Shown here: positions 9,307-16,809 of the stretch, in pieces
How the letters are laid out: every line of letters starts with the position of its first letter
How positions within the stretch are numbered: position 1 is the stretch's first letter
Assembly: GCF_004364775.1 (NCBI RefSeq)
Contig: NZ_SOAL01000002.1
Coordinates: forward strand, 186,001 to 250,000
Direction: 5' to 3'
DNA length: 64,000 bases
Source of the DNA: Comamonas sp. JUb58
GTDB lineage: Bacteria > Pseudomonadota > Gammaproteobacteria > Burkholderiales > Burkholderiaceae_C
Made by a program: the position numbers and the translations under genes
The notes under the pieces: generated by a model
Told to the model about the DNA's origin: nothing
Seen by the model: only the letters and a program-made list of their open reading frames with translations
Databases searched by the model: none

Positions 9307-10554
9307 TTATTGGTAACCCTTGGGGAATGGATCCGGTTTGATCAATTCAGGCGACTCGGACACGACCTTGAAAGTCCCGTCCGGCAGGCCTTGCGAGATG
9401 CGCGACTTGCTCCAGAGGTGGTGGTTGGCGTCGATCTTCACGTAGCCTTCGGGGGCGGTGTTCAGCTCGATGCCTGGCGATGCGGCCACGACCTTGTCCA
9501 CATCGAAGCTGCCGGCCTTCTCGACAGCGGCCTTCCACAGCCAGGGGCCCAGGTAGCCGGCCTGGGTCACATCGCCGATGACCGACTTGGGGCCGTACTT
9601 GGCCTTGAAAGCCTCGACAAACTTCTTGTTGTTGGGGTTGTCCAGCGACTGGAAGTACTTCATGCTCGAGTAGAAGCCGGCAAAGTTCTCGCCGCCAATG
9701 CCCAGCATTTCGTCCTCGGTCACCGACAGGGTCACCAGGAACTGCTTGTCACCGGTGATGCCTGCGGCCTTGAGCTGCTTGTAGAAGGCCACGTTGGAGC
9801 CACCCACTACAGCCGCAAAGATCAGATCGGGCTTGGCCACCTTGATCTTGTTGATCAGCGAGTTGAAGTTGGTGTTGCTCAGCGGGTAGTACTCCTCGCC
9901 GACGACCTTACCCTTCTGGAAGGTCTCGATGTGCTTGCGCGCAATCTTCATCGAGGTGCGCGGCCAGATGTAGTCGGAGCCCACCAGGAAGACCTTGGAG
10001 GCGTTCTTCTCCTTCTTGGCCCAGTCGAGGCTGTACAGAATTTGCTGGGTCGCTTCCTGGCCGGTGTAGATGACGTTCTTGCTCTGCTCCAGGCCTTCGT
10101 AGAAGGTGGGGTAGTAGAGCAGGCCGTTTTCCTTCTCGAAGACCGGCAGCACGGCCTTGCGCGAGGCCGAGGTCCAGCAGCCGAAGACGGTGGCCACATG
10201 GTCGCTGATGAGCAGCTTCTTGGCCTTTTCGGCAAAGGTGGGCCAGTCGGAGGCGCCGTCTTCCTTGATCACGCGGATCTTGCGGCCCAGCACACCGCCC
10301 ATGGCGTTGATCTGGTCAATGGCCAGTTGCTCGGCCTGGATGGAGCCGGTCTCGGAGATCGCCATCGTGCCGGTCGAGGAGTGCAGCTGCCCGACCACCA
10401 CCTCGGTATCGGTCACCGCCAGCTTGCTGGTGTTGACCTGGGTGGTGGGTGGCGTCTGGGCACGCGACAGCATGGGCAGACCCGCCATGCTGATGGCACC
10501 CAGGCCTTGCAAGAGACGGCGGCGGCGGAGCGACTGTTGGAAATCCTGAGACAT
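9307..10554 (-). CDS. urtA: Urea/short-chain amide substrate-binding protein UrtA
   Basis: A 415-residue periplasmic solute-binding protein. The N-terminus SLRRRRLLQGLGAISMAGLPMLSRAQT has a twin-arginine-like run and an AQ-type cleavage site, so export by Tat is possible. The family signature FGCWTSASRKAVLPVFEKEN at about 120-140, with GLLYYPTFYEGLEQS, marks UrtA/FmdD rather than LivJ. It is the first gene of the minus-strand operon; the start is preceded by GAGGAG. Clustering with formamidase suggests that formamide, acetamide or urea is bound. Expression is probably under the divergent two-component system through the intergenic palindromes. Confidence 0.92.
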   Translation of the reverse strand: MSQDFQQSLRRRRLLQGLGAISMAGLPMLSRAQTPPTTQVNTSKLAVTDTEVVVGQLHSSTGTMAISETGSIQAEQLAIDQINAMGGVLGRKIRVIKEDGASDWPTFAEKAKKLLISDHVATVFGCWTSASRKAVLPVFEKENGLLYYPTFYEGLEQSKNVIYTGQEATQQILYSLDWAKKEKNASKVFLVGSDYIWPRTSMKIARKHIETFQKGKVVGEEYYPLSNTNFNSLINKIKVAKPDLIFAAVVGGSNVAFYKQLKAAGITGDKQFLVTLSVTEDEMLGIGGENFAGFYSSMKYFQSLDNPNNKKFVEAFKAKYGPKSVIGDVTQAGYLGPWLWKAAVEKAGSFDVDKVVAASPGIELNTAPEGYVKIDANHHLWSKSRISQGLPDGTFKVVSESPELIKPDPFPKGYQ

Positions 10555-10612
10555 GCTTTTCTCCTCAAGTGGTTCAGGGGCTGAACCGGTAACGGGTTGA
10601 AACCTGTTGGTC

Positions 10613-10641
10613 ACTCTAAAAGTGCCGCCCCCAATCACCCA
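10613..10641 (-). promoter_or_regulatory. Candidate activator-dependent urtA promoter
   Basis: Read on the minus strand, TAGAGT (10613-10618) could serve as a -10 element and TGGGTG (10636-10641) as a poor -35, 17 bp apart. The palindrome at 10642-10657 abuts the weak -35 on its upstream side, the position expected for a class II activator such as a NarL/LuxR-type response regulator. This is only a pattern reading; the transcription start is unknown. Confidence 0.35.
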
Positions 10642-10657
10642 TACGTCATTTGACGTA
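10642..10657. promoter_or_regulatory. Perfect inverted repeat TACGTCA-TT-TGACGTA, candidate response-regulator operator
   Basis: Two 7-bp arms are exact reverse complements separated by TT. The repeat lies in the 245-bp region between the divergent urtA operon and the hybrid kinase/LuxR genes. LuxR/NarL-type regulators bind dyads of this size as dimers, and a two-component system is encoded next to it, so it is a likely operator. Binding is inferred. Confidence 0.55.
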
Positions 10658-10662
10658 GCCCC

Positions 10663-10672
10663 TGCGTACGCA
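10663..10672. promoter_or_regulatory. Second palindrome TGCGTACGCA beside the operator
   Basis: A perfect 10-bp palindrome starting five bases after the 16-bp dyad. The two centres are about 18 bp apart, nearly two helical turns, which would suit two regulator dimers on one face of the DNA. Palindromes of this length can arise by chance in GC-rich DNA. Confidence 0.35.
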
Positions 10673-10799
10673 CGCCGGGCTAAGCTTGCGCGCCCACTGC
10701 ACTTTGGGTCACACCTCGCCGGCCGCGCCAGCCTTGCCGTGGCCTGAATATTGCTTAGTCCGCTGATCCCTTGCCCACAGCGCCTGCGCGCTGCCTGTG

Positions 10800-13700
10800 A
10801 TGACCAAGCCCTCCCAAAAGATCTTCCCGATCCGCCGCGAATACAACGCCTGGGTGGCCGACGAGACCATGGAGGACTACGCACTGCGCTTTACGCCGCA
10901 GAAAGCACGGCGCTGGAGCGAATGGCAGCTGCTGAACACGGCGATGGGCGGGCTGTCCTTTCTGGCGCTGGAGGCCATTGGCGCGACCATCACCCTGGCC
11001 TATGGCTTCAGCAGCGCCGCCTGGGCCATTACGGTGATGGGCATCGTGATCTTTCTGACCGCCTGGCCCATCTCGGTCTGCGCGGCGCGCTATGGGCTGG
11101 ACATGGACCTGCTCACCCGGGGCGCCGGCTTTGGCTACCTGGGCTCGACCATCACCTCGCTGGTCTATGCCACCTTCACCTTCATCTTCTTTGCGCTGGA
11201 GGCGGCCATCATGGCGCTGGCGGTGCAGATGGCGCTGGGCTGGCCGCTGGTGGTCTGCTATGTGCTGTGCGCGCTGGTGGTGATACCGATGGTGCTGTAT
11301 GGCGTCACCTTCATCTCCAAGCTGCAGGCCTGGACCCAGCCGCTGTGGGCACTGATGCTGCTGACGCCCTACCTCTGGCTGGCGTTTGCGCAGCCCCAGT
11401 TTGTGCATGAGCTGCCGGGCCTGTCGGGCCTGACCTCGGGCAGCGCCGATTTCAACTGGCTGTATTTCGGCTCGGCCAGCACGGTGATCTTTGCGCTGAT
11501 CGTGCAGGTGGGCGAGCAGGTCGATTACCTGCGCTTCATGCCGCGCAAGACGGCGGCCAACCGGGGGCGCTGGTGGTTTTGTGTGCTGATGGGCGGGCCG
11601 GGCTGGATCCTGATGGGTGCCGCACGCATGCTGGGCGGCGCCTACCTGGCCTATGTGGCGCTGCAGTTTGGCTCGACTGTGGCCGAGGCCTCGGACCCCA
11701 CCCACCTCTACCTGACGGCCTTTGGCAAGATCATCCAGGACCCGGGCATCGCCCTCTGGGTCACCCTCGTCTTCGTCATCATGGCGCAGATCAAGATCAA
11801 TGTGACCAATGCCTATGCCGGCTCGCTGGCCTGGTCCAATGTGTTCTCGCGCATCACCCGCAGCCACCCCGGCCGTGTGGTGTGGCTGGTGTTCAATGTG
11901 ATGATCGCGATGCTGATCATGACCCTGGGCGTGTTCAGCGCCTTGGAGAAGGTGCTGGGCATCTACAGCAACATCGCCGTCGCCTGGGTGGGCGCGCTGG
12001 TGGCCGATCTGGTCATCAACAAGCCGCTGGGGCTGAGCCCGCCGGGCACCGAGTTCCGGCGCGCCTACCTGCATGACCTCAACCCCGTCGGCCTGGGGGC
12101 CATGGGCATTGCCGCGCTGGCCGCCGGCATTGCCTACAGCGGCCTGCTGGGCGAGCTGGCCAGCGCCTTTGCGCCCTATATCGCACTGGTGATTGCGCTG
12201 CTGGTATCGCCCTTGCTGGCCTGGGCCACGCGCGGGCGCTGGTACATCGCCCGCCAGCCCGCGCTGTTTGAGGCGCCCGAGCTGCCATGCGCCGTGTGCC
12301 AGAACCAGTTTGAGCGCGCCGACATGGCCGCCTGCCCCGCCTATGGCGCGCCGATCTGCTCGCTGTGCTGCTCGCTCGATTCGCGCTGCCATGACCGCTG
12401 CAAACCCAGCACCGCGCGCGCCCAGGTGCAGTGGCGCAGCCTGTACGAAAGCCTGCTGCCCCAGCGCATCCAGCGCAGCATCAATTTTCGGCTGGCATCC
12501 TATGCCGGCACGGTGCTGCTGCTGACCAGCCCGATGGCGCTGGCCTTGTTCGTGGTCTATATGCAGCAAAGCCTGTCGCCCGGGCAGACCGATTTGCGCT
12601 GGGCCTTTGTGCGCGCCTTCTCGCTGCTGGCGCTGCTGTGCGCGCTCTACGCCTGGTGGCTGGTGCTGGCCAAGGACAGCCGGCGCATGGCGCGCGAGGA
12701 ATCGGAGCGCCAGACGCAGATGCTGCTGCAGGAGATCGAGGCCCACCAGCGCACCGATGCGCAGTTGCAGGCCGCCAAGGAGCATGCCGAGGCGGCCAAC
12801 CAGGCCAAGTCACGCTATGTGGCCGGCATGGCCCATGAGCTGCGCACGCCGCTGACCAGCATCCTTGGCTATGCCCAGCTGCTGCTGCGCCGTAGCGACC
12901 TGCCCGGCCCCGCGCACGAAAACATCAGCACCATGCTGCACAGCGGCCAGCACATGCATTCGCTGATCGACGAGCTGCTGGACCTGGCGCGCATCGAGGC
13001 TGGGCGCCTGCGGCTGGACCCGGCGCCGTTGCAGTTCCCCGAGTTTCTGGAAGCGGTCAACCGCATGGTGCGGCCCCAGGCCCAGGCCAAGGGCTTGCAG
13101 TTCGAGCTGCAGACGCAGGGCCGCATTCCGCAGTGGGTGCGGGCGGACGCCAAGCGCCTGCGCCAGATTCTGATCAACCTGCTGGGCAATGCCATCCGTT
13201 TTACCGACAGCGGCAGCATCCGCCTGCAGGTGGACTGCCACAGCGATGTGGTGCGCTTTGACATCCGCGACACCGGCATCGGCATTGCCCCGCAGGACCA
13301 TGAGCGCATCTTCATGCCCTTTGAGCGGGGCAGCGCCGGGCGCCGCGCAGCCAGCACCGGCACCGGCCTGGGCCTGACCATCACCCGCATGCTGACCCTG
13401 CTGATGGGCGGCGAGCTGAGCCTGCAAAGCACGCCCGGCCAAGGCAGCACCTTCTCGGTACGCCTCTACCTGAGCGAGGTGCACAACCCGCCGCGCGCGC
13501 TGGCAGGCCAGCCCCAGGCGCGGCCCTTTATCGGTGGCTACCTGGGCCCGCGCAGAAGCCTGCTGCTGGTCGATGACCAGCCCATTCACCGCCAGCTGAT
13601 CGCCGGGGTGCTGATCCCGCTGGGCTTTACCGTGCTGGAGGCGGCCAGCGGCCATGAGTGCCTGGAGATCATCCGCGATGCGCCACCCGACGCCATCCTG

Positions 13701-14183
13701 CTGGACCTGAGCATGGACGACCTGAGCGGCTGGCAGACCGCTGCGCTGGTGCGCCAGCAGTACAGCGCCGCGCACCTGCCCATCGTCATCGTTTCGGCCG
13801 ACCTGTTCGAGAACCAGCCCGAGCAGCTCGAGCGTGCCGGCTGCCAGGCCTTTGTCGGCAAGCCGGTGCTGGAGTCCGAACTGATGGACACCCTGGCCTG
13901 GCTGCTGAAGCTGGAATGGCTGGAAGACACAGCCGCGCCCCCGCCCCCCGCAGCGCTGCCCACTAGCGCGCAGGAGCCGCCGCTGCCGCCGGATCTGCAA
14001 TCGGACCTCACCCGCCTGGCCCGCTTTGGCGATGGCGCCGGCCTGCGCAAGCTGCTGGCCGCCGCCCAGGCCAGCCACCCTGAATCACGCCATGCGCTGC
14101 AGGCCCTGGATGCGGCGGCTCAGCGTTTTGATTTCCCCTTCATCCTGGAGCGCCTGGCGCCTGCGGAGCACAGCGAGCCCTGA
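10800..14183 (+). CDS. Hybrid sensor kinase fused to an NCS1-type permease domain
   Basis: This 1127-residue protein has a composite architecture. Residues 1 to about 470 resemble a complete nucleobase:cation symporter-1 permease (purine/cytosine/allantoin family), with ARYGLDMDLLTRGAGFGYLGS and about twelve hydrophobic segments. Residues 497-534 hold eight cysteines (497, 500, 512, 520, 523, 524, 530, 534). Two more membrane segments lie around 555-635, then a coiled linker, HisKA with MAHELRTPL (phospho-His 679), HATPase_c (N-box LINLLGNAIRF, G1 DTGIGIA, G2 GTGLGLTIT), and a REC domain with Asp969 in ILLDLSMDD. The ATG at 10800 is taken; a GTG directly before it is in frame. The gene ends 2 bp before the LuxR regulator and diverges from the amide transporter operon, suggesting that it senses amides, urea or nucleobase-like nitrogen sources. 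The CbrA kinase, with its SLC5 transporter domain, is a conceptual parallel from another family. Confidence 0.88.
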   Translation: MTKPSQKIFPIRREYNAWVADETMEDYALRFTPQKARRWSEWQLLNTAMGGLSFLALEAIGATITLAYGFSSAAWAITVMGIVIFLTAWPISVCAARYGLDMDLLTRGAGFGYLGSTITSLVYATFTFIFFALEAAIMALAVQMALGWPLVVCYVLCALVVIPMVLYGVTFISKLQAWTQPLWALMLLTPYLWLAFAQPQFVHELPGLSGLTSGSADFNWLYFGSASTVIFALIVQVGEQVDYLRFMPRKTAANRGRWWFCVLMGGPGWILMGAARMLGGAYLAYVALQFGSTVAEASDPTHLYLTAFGKIIQDPGIALWVTLVFVIMAQIKINVTNAYAGSLAWSNVFSRITRSHPGRVVWLVFNVMIAMLIMTLGVFSALEKVLGIYSNIAVAWVGALVADLVINKPLGLSPPGTEFRRAYLHDLNPVGLGAMGIAALAAGIAYSGLLGELASAFAPYIALVIALLVSPLLAWATRGRWYIARQPALFEAPELPCAVCQNQFERADMAACPAYGAPICSLCCSLDSRCHDRCKPSTARAQVQWRSLYESLLPQRIQRSINFRLASYAGTVLLLTSPMALALFVVYMQQSLSPGQTDLRWAFVRAFSLLALLCALYAWWLVLAKDSRRMAREESERQTQMLLQEIEAHQRTDAQLQAAKEHAEAANQAKSRYVAGMAHELRTPLTSILGYAQLLLRRSDLPGPAHENISTMLHSGQHMHSLIDELLDLARIEAGRLRLDPAPLQFPEFLEAVNRMVRPQAQAKGLQFELQTQGRIPQWVRADAKRLRQILINLLGNAIRFTDSGSIRLQVDCHSDVVRFDIRDTGIGIAPQDHERIFMPFERGSAGRRAASTGTGLGLTITRMLTLLMGGELSLQSTPGQGSTFSVRLYLSEVHNPPRALAGQPQARPFIGGYLGPRRSLLLVDDQPIHRQLIAGVLIPLGFTVLEAASGHECLEIIRDAPPDAILLDLSMDDLSGWQTAALVRQQYSAAHLPIVIVSADLFENQPEQLERAGCQAFVGKPVLESELMDTLAWLLKLEWLEDTAAPPPPAALPTSAQEPPLPPDLQSDLTRLARFGDGAGLRKLLAAAQASHPESRHALQALDAAAQRFDFPFILERLAPAEHSEP

Positions 14184-14185
14184 CC

Positions 14186-15070
14186 ATGCCTACTTTCCAA
14201 GCCCATGCCGGCGTTGTTCTTGTGGTGGACGATGCCGTCGAGACCCTGGGATTTCTCTGCGAGGCGCTGAGCCAGCAGGACTACACCGTGCTGCTGGCCC
14301 GCAATGCGGCCGAGGCGCTGGAGCGCCTGGAGATCGCCACGCCCGATGCCCTGCTGCTGGACTGCGTGATGCCCGGCGAAAGCGGCTTCTCGCTGTGCCG
14401 CAAGATCAAGGCCCACCCGGCCTGGACCCATGTGCCGGTGATCTTCATGACCGGGCTGTCGGAGACCGACCATATCGTGGAAGGCTTTGCCTGCGGCGGG
14501 GTGGACTATGTGGTCAAACCGCTGAAGCTGCCCGAGGTGCTGGCCCGGCTGGCTCGCCATATGCACAACGCCCATGTGGGCCGCATGGCCCAGGCCGCCG
14601 TCGATGTGGCCGGCATGGGCGTGGTGGTGTTGGACCGCCAGGGGCGCCTGGCCTGGCGCTCGCCCCAGGCGGCGCTGTGGCTGGAGCAGGCCTTTGGCGC
14701 CAGCGCGGCAACGGCTGCGGCCTGGCTGCAATCGGCCCGCCACCAGTCCGCCCAGCAGGCGCTGGGGCAAGGCACCCTGGTGGCCCAGGATGTCGGCGAG
14801 GTGGGCATTGGCGAGCGCATGCTGGTGCTGCGCCTGGGCCATGACAGCCTGCGCGCCAGCACCCAGCGCCTGCAGGATGCCGCGCTGACCCCACGCGAGA
14901 CGGAGGTGCTGGGCTGGCTGGCCAAGGGCAAGACCAACCGCGACATTGCGCAGATCCTGGGCATGAGCCCGCGCACCGTCAACAAGCACCTGGAGCATGT
15001 GTTTGAAAAGCTGGGCGTGGAGACGCGTGCGGCGGCAGCGGCCATCGTCAGCGGCTCGCTGACGGCGTAA
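14186..15070 (+). CDS. Response regulator: REC, PAS-like linker, LuxR-type HTH
   Basis: The 294-residue protein starts with a receiver domain (VVDD near residue 15, phospho-acceptor Asp59 in LLLDCVMPG, Lys in VVKPLK). Residues of about 130-225 (AVDVAGMGVVVLDRQGRLAWRS onward) resemble a PAS fold, and the C-terminus has a LuxR/GerE helix-turn-helix (LTPRETEVLGWLAKGKTNRDIA, then RTVNKHLEHVFEKLGVETR). It begins 2 bp after the hybrid kinase stop, so the two are almost certainly co-translated and form one phosphorelay. The natural target is the divergent urt-fmd operon. No ligand for the PAS-like part can be assigned. Confidence 0.88.
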   Translation: MPTFQAHAGVVLVVDDAVETLGFLCEALSQQDYTVLLARNAAEALERLEIATPDALLLDCVMPGESGFSLCRKIKAHPAWTHVPVIFMTGLSETDHIVEGFACGGVDYVVKPLKLPEVLARLARHMHNAHVGRMAQAAVDVAGMGVVVLDRQGRLAWRSPQAALWLEQAFGASAATAAAWLQSARHQSAQQALGQGTLVAQDVGEVGIGERMLVLRLGHDSLRASTQRLQDAALTPRETEVLGWLAKGKTNRDIAQILGMSPRTVNKHLEHVFEKLGVETRAAAAAIVSGSLTA

Positions 15071-15097
15071 GCTTGGTGAAAGCCATAGGAAGGCTAC

Positions 15098-15164
15098 GGA
15101 CATTTCGGGGTCTGGCGCGGCCCGGCAAGGCCCCTGCGGCTTGCGCCAGCGCAAATAAATGTCC
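15098..15164. other. Long imperfect hairpin downstream of the LuxR gene
   Basis: GGACATTT (15098-15105) pairs with AAATGTCC (15157-15164), and inside it CTGGCGC (15112-15118) pairs with GCGCCAG (15143-15149), giving a 67-bp stem-loop with internal bulges. No T-run follows, so it is not a classical terminator. It may be a factor-dependent terminator, an mRNA-stabilising structure or a small RNA. Confidence 0.4.
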
Positions 15165-15215
15165 ATCACTGCCTCTGGCTGCACGACATTTCGCCCGGAA
15201 CTAATGACATTTTAA

Positions 15216-15231
15216 CTATCAATATTGATAG
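15216..15231. promoter_or_regulatory. 16-bp perfect palindrome CTATCAATATTGATAG
   Basis: An uninterrupted AT-rich palindrome lies 174-189 bp upstream of the Bug receptor start at 15405. Its length and symmetry suit a dimeric regulator. No adjacent regulator gene makes an obvious partner except the LuxR protein directly upstream, whose other candidate site at 10642 has a different sequence. Confidence 0.45.
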
Positions 15232-15404
15232 CATCTATCGCAAACCGTGGTTGAGCCGGGCAGCCATTGGGCTTTAAGTTCGCGAAAAACGGCCGTGTCA
15301 AAAACTAGAAACACTCTGGAAAAACAAGGGTTTACCTTAGAAAAAACCCAAGCACTCTCTCGGTAGGATGGCAGTCTTTTTCTCCACTAAAGAGACAAGC
15401 CGTT

Positions 15405-16391
15405 ATGAACAAGATGATGCAATGGACTGCACTGGCCCTGGCGGCCGCTACCGCCACCGGCGCCTATGCCGACGCCTCCTACCCCAACAAGCCCATCACC
15501 ATCGTCGTCCCGTTCACGGCAGGCGGCCCGACCGACCGCGTGGCACGCGATCTGGCCGAAGCACTGCGCAAGCCCCTCAATGGCGTGACCGTCGTCATCG
15601 ACAATGCCGACGGCGCGGGCAGCACCATCGGCATGGCCAAGGCCGCACGCGCCAAGGCTGACGGCTACACCCTGCTGCTCAACCACATCGGCGTGGCCAC
15701 CGCTCCTATCCTGTACCGCAAGCTGTCCTTTGATGTGACCAAGGACTTTGAATACCTGGGCATCATCAACGACGTGCCGATGACCCTGATCGGCAAGCCC
15801 ACCTTGGCACCGAACAACTACAAGGAACTGGCCGCCTACCTGAACAAGGAAAAGGACAAGGTCAACCTGGCCAATGCCGGTATTGGTTCCGCCTCGCACC
15901 TCTGCGGCCTGCTGCTGCAAAGCACCCTGAAGATCCCGCTGACCGCAGTGCCTTACAAGGGCGCCGCACCGGCGATTGCCGACCTGATGGGCAACCAGGT
16001 GGATGTGCTCTGCGACCAGACCACCAACACCACCGGCCAGATCGAAGGCAAGAAGGTCAAGGCCTATGCCGTGACCACCAACAAGCGCCTGACCACGCCA
16101 TCGCTGAAGGACCTGCCGACTCTGCAGGAAGAAGGCCTGAACGGCTTTGAAGTGACGATCTGGCACGGTCTGTACGCCCCCAAGGGCACGCCGGCCGACA
16201 TCCTGAAGAAGGTGAACGACGCACTGAAGGTGGCCTTGAAGGACCCCGAGTTCATCAAGAAGTCCGAGAACCTGAGCGCCGTGGTTGCCACCGACCAACG
16301 CATCACGCCCGAAGGCCACAAGGCCTTTGTGCAGGCTGAAATCGCCAAGTGGACGCCCATCATCAAGGCGGCCGGCACCTTCGCTGACTGA
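15405..16391 (+). CDS. Bug/TctC family tripartite tricarboxylate receptor
   Basis: A 328-residue extracytoplasmic solute receptor. The Sec signal peptide (MNKMMQWTALALAAATATGAYA) ends with an AYA-type site, followed by the mature start SYPNKPITIVVPFTAGGPTD, diagnostic for the Bug family. Later segments VPYKGAAPAIADLMGNQVDV and GLYAPKGTPADI also fit. Such receptors bind carboxylates or other small anions for TctAB-type carriers, but no tctA or tctB is near. It is a monocistronic unit bounded by a strong terminator at 16407-16437. The ligand is unknown; the large upstream region suggests regulated expression. Confidence 0.88.
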   Translation: MNKMMQWTALALAAATATGAYADASYPNKPITIVVPFTAGGPTDRVARDLAEALRKPLNGVTVVIDNADGAGSTIGMAKAARAKADGYTLLLNHIGVATAPILYRKLSFDVTKDFEYLGIINDVPMTLIGKPTLAPNNYKELAAYLNKEKDKVNLANAGIGSASHLCGLLLQSTLKIPLTAVPYKGAAPAIADLMGNQVDVLCDQTTNTTGQIEGKKVKAYAVTTNKRLTTPSLKDLPTLQEEGLNGFEVTIWHGLYAPKGTPADILKKVNDALKVALKDPEFIKKSENLSAVVATDQRITPEGHKAFVQAEIAKWTPIIKAAGTFAD

Positions 16392-16406
16392 TCGGGCATA
16401 CCCCAT

Positions 16407-16437
16407 GCAAAAAGACTGCCTCGGCAGTCTTTTTTTC
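16407..16437. terminator. Bidirectional rho-independent terminator
   Basis: AAAGACTGCC and GGCAGTCTTT form a perfect 10-bp stem with a two-base loop, with an A-run on the left and a T-run of seven on the right. It ends the Bug receptor gene on the plus strand and can also end the minus-strand CFA synthase-DUF1840 transcript. Confidence 0.9.
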
Positions 16438-16463
16438 GTTGGTGTGAGTAACTCTGTGAACGA

Positions 16464-16799
16464 TCAGCCGCCCCAGACCACATCGGCCTGCTCGGCCGCA
16501 CTGCGGCGCAGCATCTCGATAAAGGGCACGGCCCGCTGCTTGAGGCCGACGCTGGCCTTCACATCCTGGCCATCGGCATCTTCGGGGTCCTGGTCCAGAT
16601 CGGGGGCCTTGGCGGCCTGGGCGCGTTCGTCCTCAGCTGCCACGGCGGCTTGCAAGGCAGCTATGGCCTGGGGAATCTGGTCGGTGGTGATGATGCCGCG
16701 TGGCGATGCGTCCTTGCCGATGATCTGCAGCACCTTGCGGGCATCTGGCTCCAGCATGATCAGGTCTGCAGTGGCCTGTGATTTGAATTTGAATAGCAC
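16464..16799 (-). CDS. DUF1840 family protein
   Basis: A 111-residue protein starting VLFKFKSQATADLIMLEPDARKVLQIIGK, the conserved opening of DUF1840, with the ending VPFIEMLRRSAAEQADVVWGG also characteristic. The start is a GTG at 16799, chosen because AAGGAGAG lies just upstream; an ATG further up would overlap the previous gene. It lies 10 bp behind the cyclopropane fatty acid synthase-like gene on the same strand and is probably translated from the same mRNA. The function is unknown. Confidence 0.82.
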   Translation of the reverse strand: MLFKFKSQATADLIMLEPDARKVLQIIGKDASPRGIITTDQIPQAIAALQAAVAAEDERAQAAKAPDLDQDPEDADGQDVKASVGLKQRAVPFIEMLRRSAAEQADVVWGG

Positions 16800-16809
16800 G
16801 GCGCTCTCC

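Larger units (their letters stand above)
15071..15404. other. 334-bp intergenic region with hairpin and palindrome, no gene
   Basis: No convincing open frame is present. The first half is GC-rich and holds a long imperfect hairpin (15098-15164). The second half, from about 15200, is AT-rich and holds a 16-bp palindrome at 15216-15231. The heptamer GACATTT occurs three times (near 15099, 15185 and 15206). The region probably ends the two-component operon and carries the promoter of the Bug receptor gene at 15405. Confidence 0.5.
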
